64,000 nt of DNA from AP-15 sp963733945 (GTDB lineage Bacteria; Pseudomonadota; Alphaproteobacteria; ATCC43930; CGMCC-115725): NCBI GenBank assembly GCA_963733945.1, contig CAVTFD010000011.1, positions 1-64,000 of the forward strand. The letters are read 5' to 3'. Both the position numbers and the translations under genes were made by a program. Within the stretch, counting starts at the first letter, position 1. Every line of letters begins with the position of its first letter. Shown in pieces: positions 62,501 through 64,000 of this stretch. The notes beneath the pieces are model-generated. The model searched no databases and was not told the DNA's origin. It saw only the letters and a list, made by a program, of their open reading frames with translations.

Positions 62501-64000
62501 ATGACTGGTTTGGTCGTTCATATGGCGAATGCCGGAGTACATTTCTGGCGGAATGTAGCGCTGCTGGTGATCTGGGGGATTGGGCTCTGCTGGACGGGCG
62601 CAGCTGTGCTCCGGATGCGTGACCCGGACCCGAAGTCGCGGTTCCTGCCGTGGCTTCATCTGGCCGTCAGGGGACAAACCGCCGCATTCCTGATTATCGG
62701 GGCTTCATTCGCGGCAAGCCTTGTATTCGTCTGGGTGCTTAGAGCCTTTCCCAACTCCGCCGATGAGTACGGATATATCTACGAGGCAGAAACTTTCCTT
62801 GCCGGCCGGCTGTGGAATCCACTTCCGCCACACCATGAGTTTTTCTCGTTTCTCCATATTTTCGAAAAAAGCGGAAAATGGGTCAGCGAATACCCTCCCG
62901 GGTGGTCGATTATTCTCGCTGCCGGCCGATTGTTGTATCTGCCCTACTGGCTGGTCTGTCCAATTGTCGGAGCCGTGCTGCTCTTCGCAGTATGGAAACT
63001 TGGCCAGCGGCAAAACGGTCCTCTGGGAGGAATTTTGGCGGTTACGCTGGTCGGCCTTTCGCCTTTCTTCCTGTTCAACGCGGCGTCGTATTTCAACGTT
63101 GTTCCGAGCGCTGCGATGGGCATCCTCTTCTGCTGGGCGATGCTGGAATTTTTAGACCATCCGAAGTTTCGAACGCGCTCTGTGCCGGAGCGGCGCTGGG
63201 GATGGTCGGCCTCATTCGCAGTTACGACGCGGTCGTGTTCGCCATTCCCTTTGCCGTTCAGTTTCTGCGCGTCGCGCGCCGCCGGCATTACGCATTCGCG
63301 CCGTGATCATCGCGGCCGGCCTCCCGTTTCTTGCCGTCCTGCTGCTGTCCCAGCTCGCCATTACCGGCTCGGCACTGACCCCGGTAACCACCTGGGGCTA
63401 TCCAAAGTTCAAGCTGGGCCTGTATCCAGCTATGAAAATGGCGAGCAAACCACGCCATTAATGCAATTGTCCTTTGCGGTCTTTAATATGGCCGACCTTG
63501 CGCGCTGGACTTCGTGGATTTTGGTGATTGGGTATATTGCCGCGTTTATTTGGAAATATCGAAAACGGCAACTTTGCCTTTTGGATTTTATCTTTCCTTG
63601 GGTCGTCGCGGCCTATCTGCTATATGTCGGTTTAGGTGGCAACCGGTACGGGCCGCGAATGTACCTAATTGGCTATCCCTTCCTGGTTTTGACTATCGTC
63701 TCGGTGCTGACGCCGGTGCTTGAAAATAAAACCAAGCCGAAACGAGCTGTGTTTGCCGGCACACTTTTGAGTGCCCATTTCGCGATGTGCATAGCGGGAC
63801 ATCGTTTTTGCGATTTTTTTTCGAGACGTGGTGAACGCACGCATGAACATGTACGATCAGGTAGCTGCACAAAGGCTGAACAATGCGGTAGTTATTGTGC
63901 ATTCGGGCGGCGGTGAATATCTGCCCTTTACGCCAGGACCTCACCAGAAACGGCATTGCCATCGGCGACCAGGATGTCATCTACGCATTGATATCCCTGC
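62501..64000 (+). pseudogene. PMT-type membrane glycosyltransferase (GT39/ArnT-like), frameshifted and cut by window edge
   Basis: The start ATG 62501 leads to a polytopic protein with the GT-C acidic motif near residue 85: FPNSADEYGYIYEAETFLAG, then FLHIFEKSGKWVSEYPPGWS, as in lipid-linked-sugar glycosyltransferases that act on the periplasmic side. The frame is lost near 63170. The expected sequence continues in a second frame (LGMVGLIRSYDAVVFAIPFA), a third (VIIAAGLPFLAVLLLSQLAI, then GYPKFKLGLYP) and back in the first from about 63435 (NMADLARWTSWILVIGYIAA). More shifts occur near an 8-T run at about 63813-63820 and at about 63945. It runs off the window end. Lower GC suggests different ancestry. 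Confidence 0.68.

Overview
The window reads as a chromosomal segment of a GC-rich alphaproteobacterium, most likely Rhodospirillales-like. Supporting markers are a short HdaA, an aa3-type cytochrome oxidase subunit IV, a two-gene (gcvPA/gcvPB) glycine decarboxylase under a tandem glycine riboswitch, DUF1326/DUF2182 proteins and Ku/LigD. The genus cannot be named from the sequence alone.

Layout. 0-2.4 kb (minus): partial deoxyinosine DNA glycosylase, AstE-like hydrolase, acetylornithine deacetylase. 2.7-4.9 kb (plus): N-formylglutamate amidohydrolase, TauD-type dioxygenase, PNPOx-like protein. 4.9-10.9 kb: membrane-anchored Sel1-like protein, accD-folC, an NMT1-type binding protein, a phosphoribosyltransferase-HAD fusion and a decayed fragment of folC. 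10.6-17.1 kb: MetE-like protein, a palindromic repeat, the glycine riboswitch and gcvT-gcvH-gcvPA-gcvPB. 17.1-29 kb: housekeeping genes (beta-lactamase-fold hydrolase, SDR, CoxIV, purN, DUF2066, CDP-alcohol phosphatidyltransferase, hdaA, sixA, ppk, ppx, rnd). 28.7-34.1 kb: an Arg-rich putative leader peptide followed by argD-argF, then hslO and a DUF1326-DUF1326-DUF2182 cassette. 34.3-47.2 kb: a full-length Lhr helicase, mannonate-dehydratase-like and amidohydrolase genes, two VOC proteins, an LLM oxidoreductase, a Phd/VapC pair, cysS, a TrmJ-like methyltransferase and a creatininase-family protein. 47.2-50.9 kb: NHEJ genes ligD (broken) and ku, divergent. 50.9-56.4 kb: oxidoreductases and hydrolases. 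56.6-64 kb: a surface-polysaccharide region with tandemly duplicated membrane genes, epimerase, sugar-1-phosphate nucleotidyltransferase, GHMP sugar kinase and a PMT-type glycosyltransferase.

How genes work together. The gcv genes make a complete T, H and P set, with the L protein elsewhere, controlled by glycine. argE, argD and argF supply three steps of arginine synthesis, and argD/argF may be under leader-peptide control. ppk and ppx make and degrade polyphosphate. Ku and LigD form the NHEJ pair. Epimerase, nucleotidyltransferase and GHMP kinase resemble a nucleotide-activated heptose or related sugar pathway.

Most notable: the Arg-codon-rich leader ORF with alternative pairings before argD; the riboswitch with an unusually long stem in aptamer II and an anti-Shine-Dalgarno pairing; the Lhr gene whose conserved N-terminus has no ATG/GTG/TTG start; the folC fragment; and a striking concentration of single-base frameshifts from about 49 kb to the end (ligD, a hydrolase, yaiI, a membrane gene, the epimerase, the GHMP kinase, the PMT). 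These are either real decay or assembly error.
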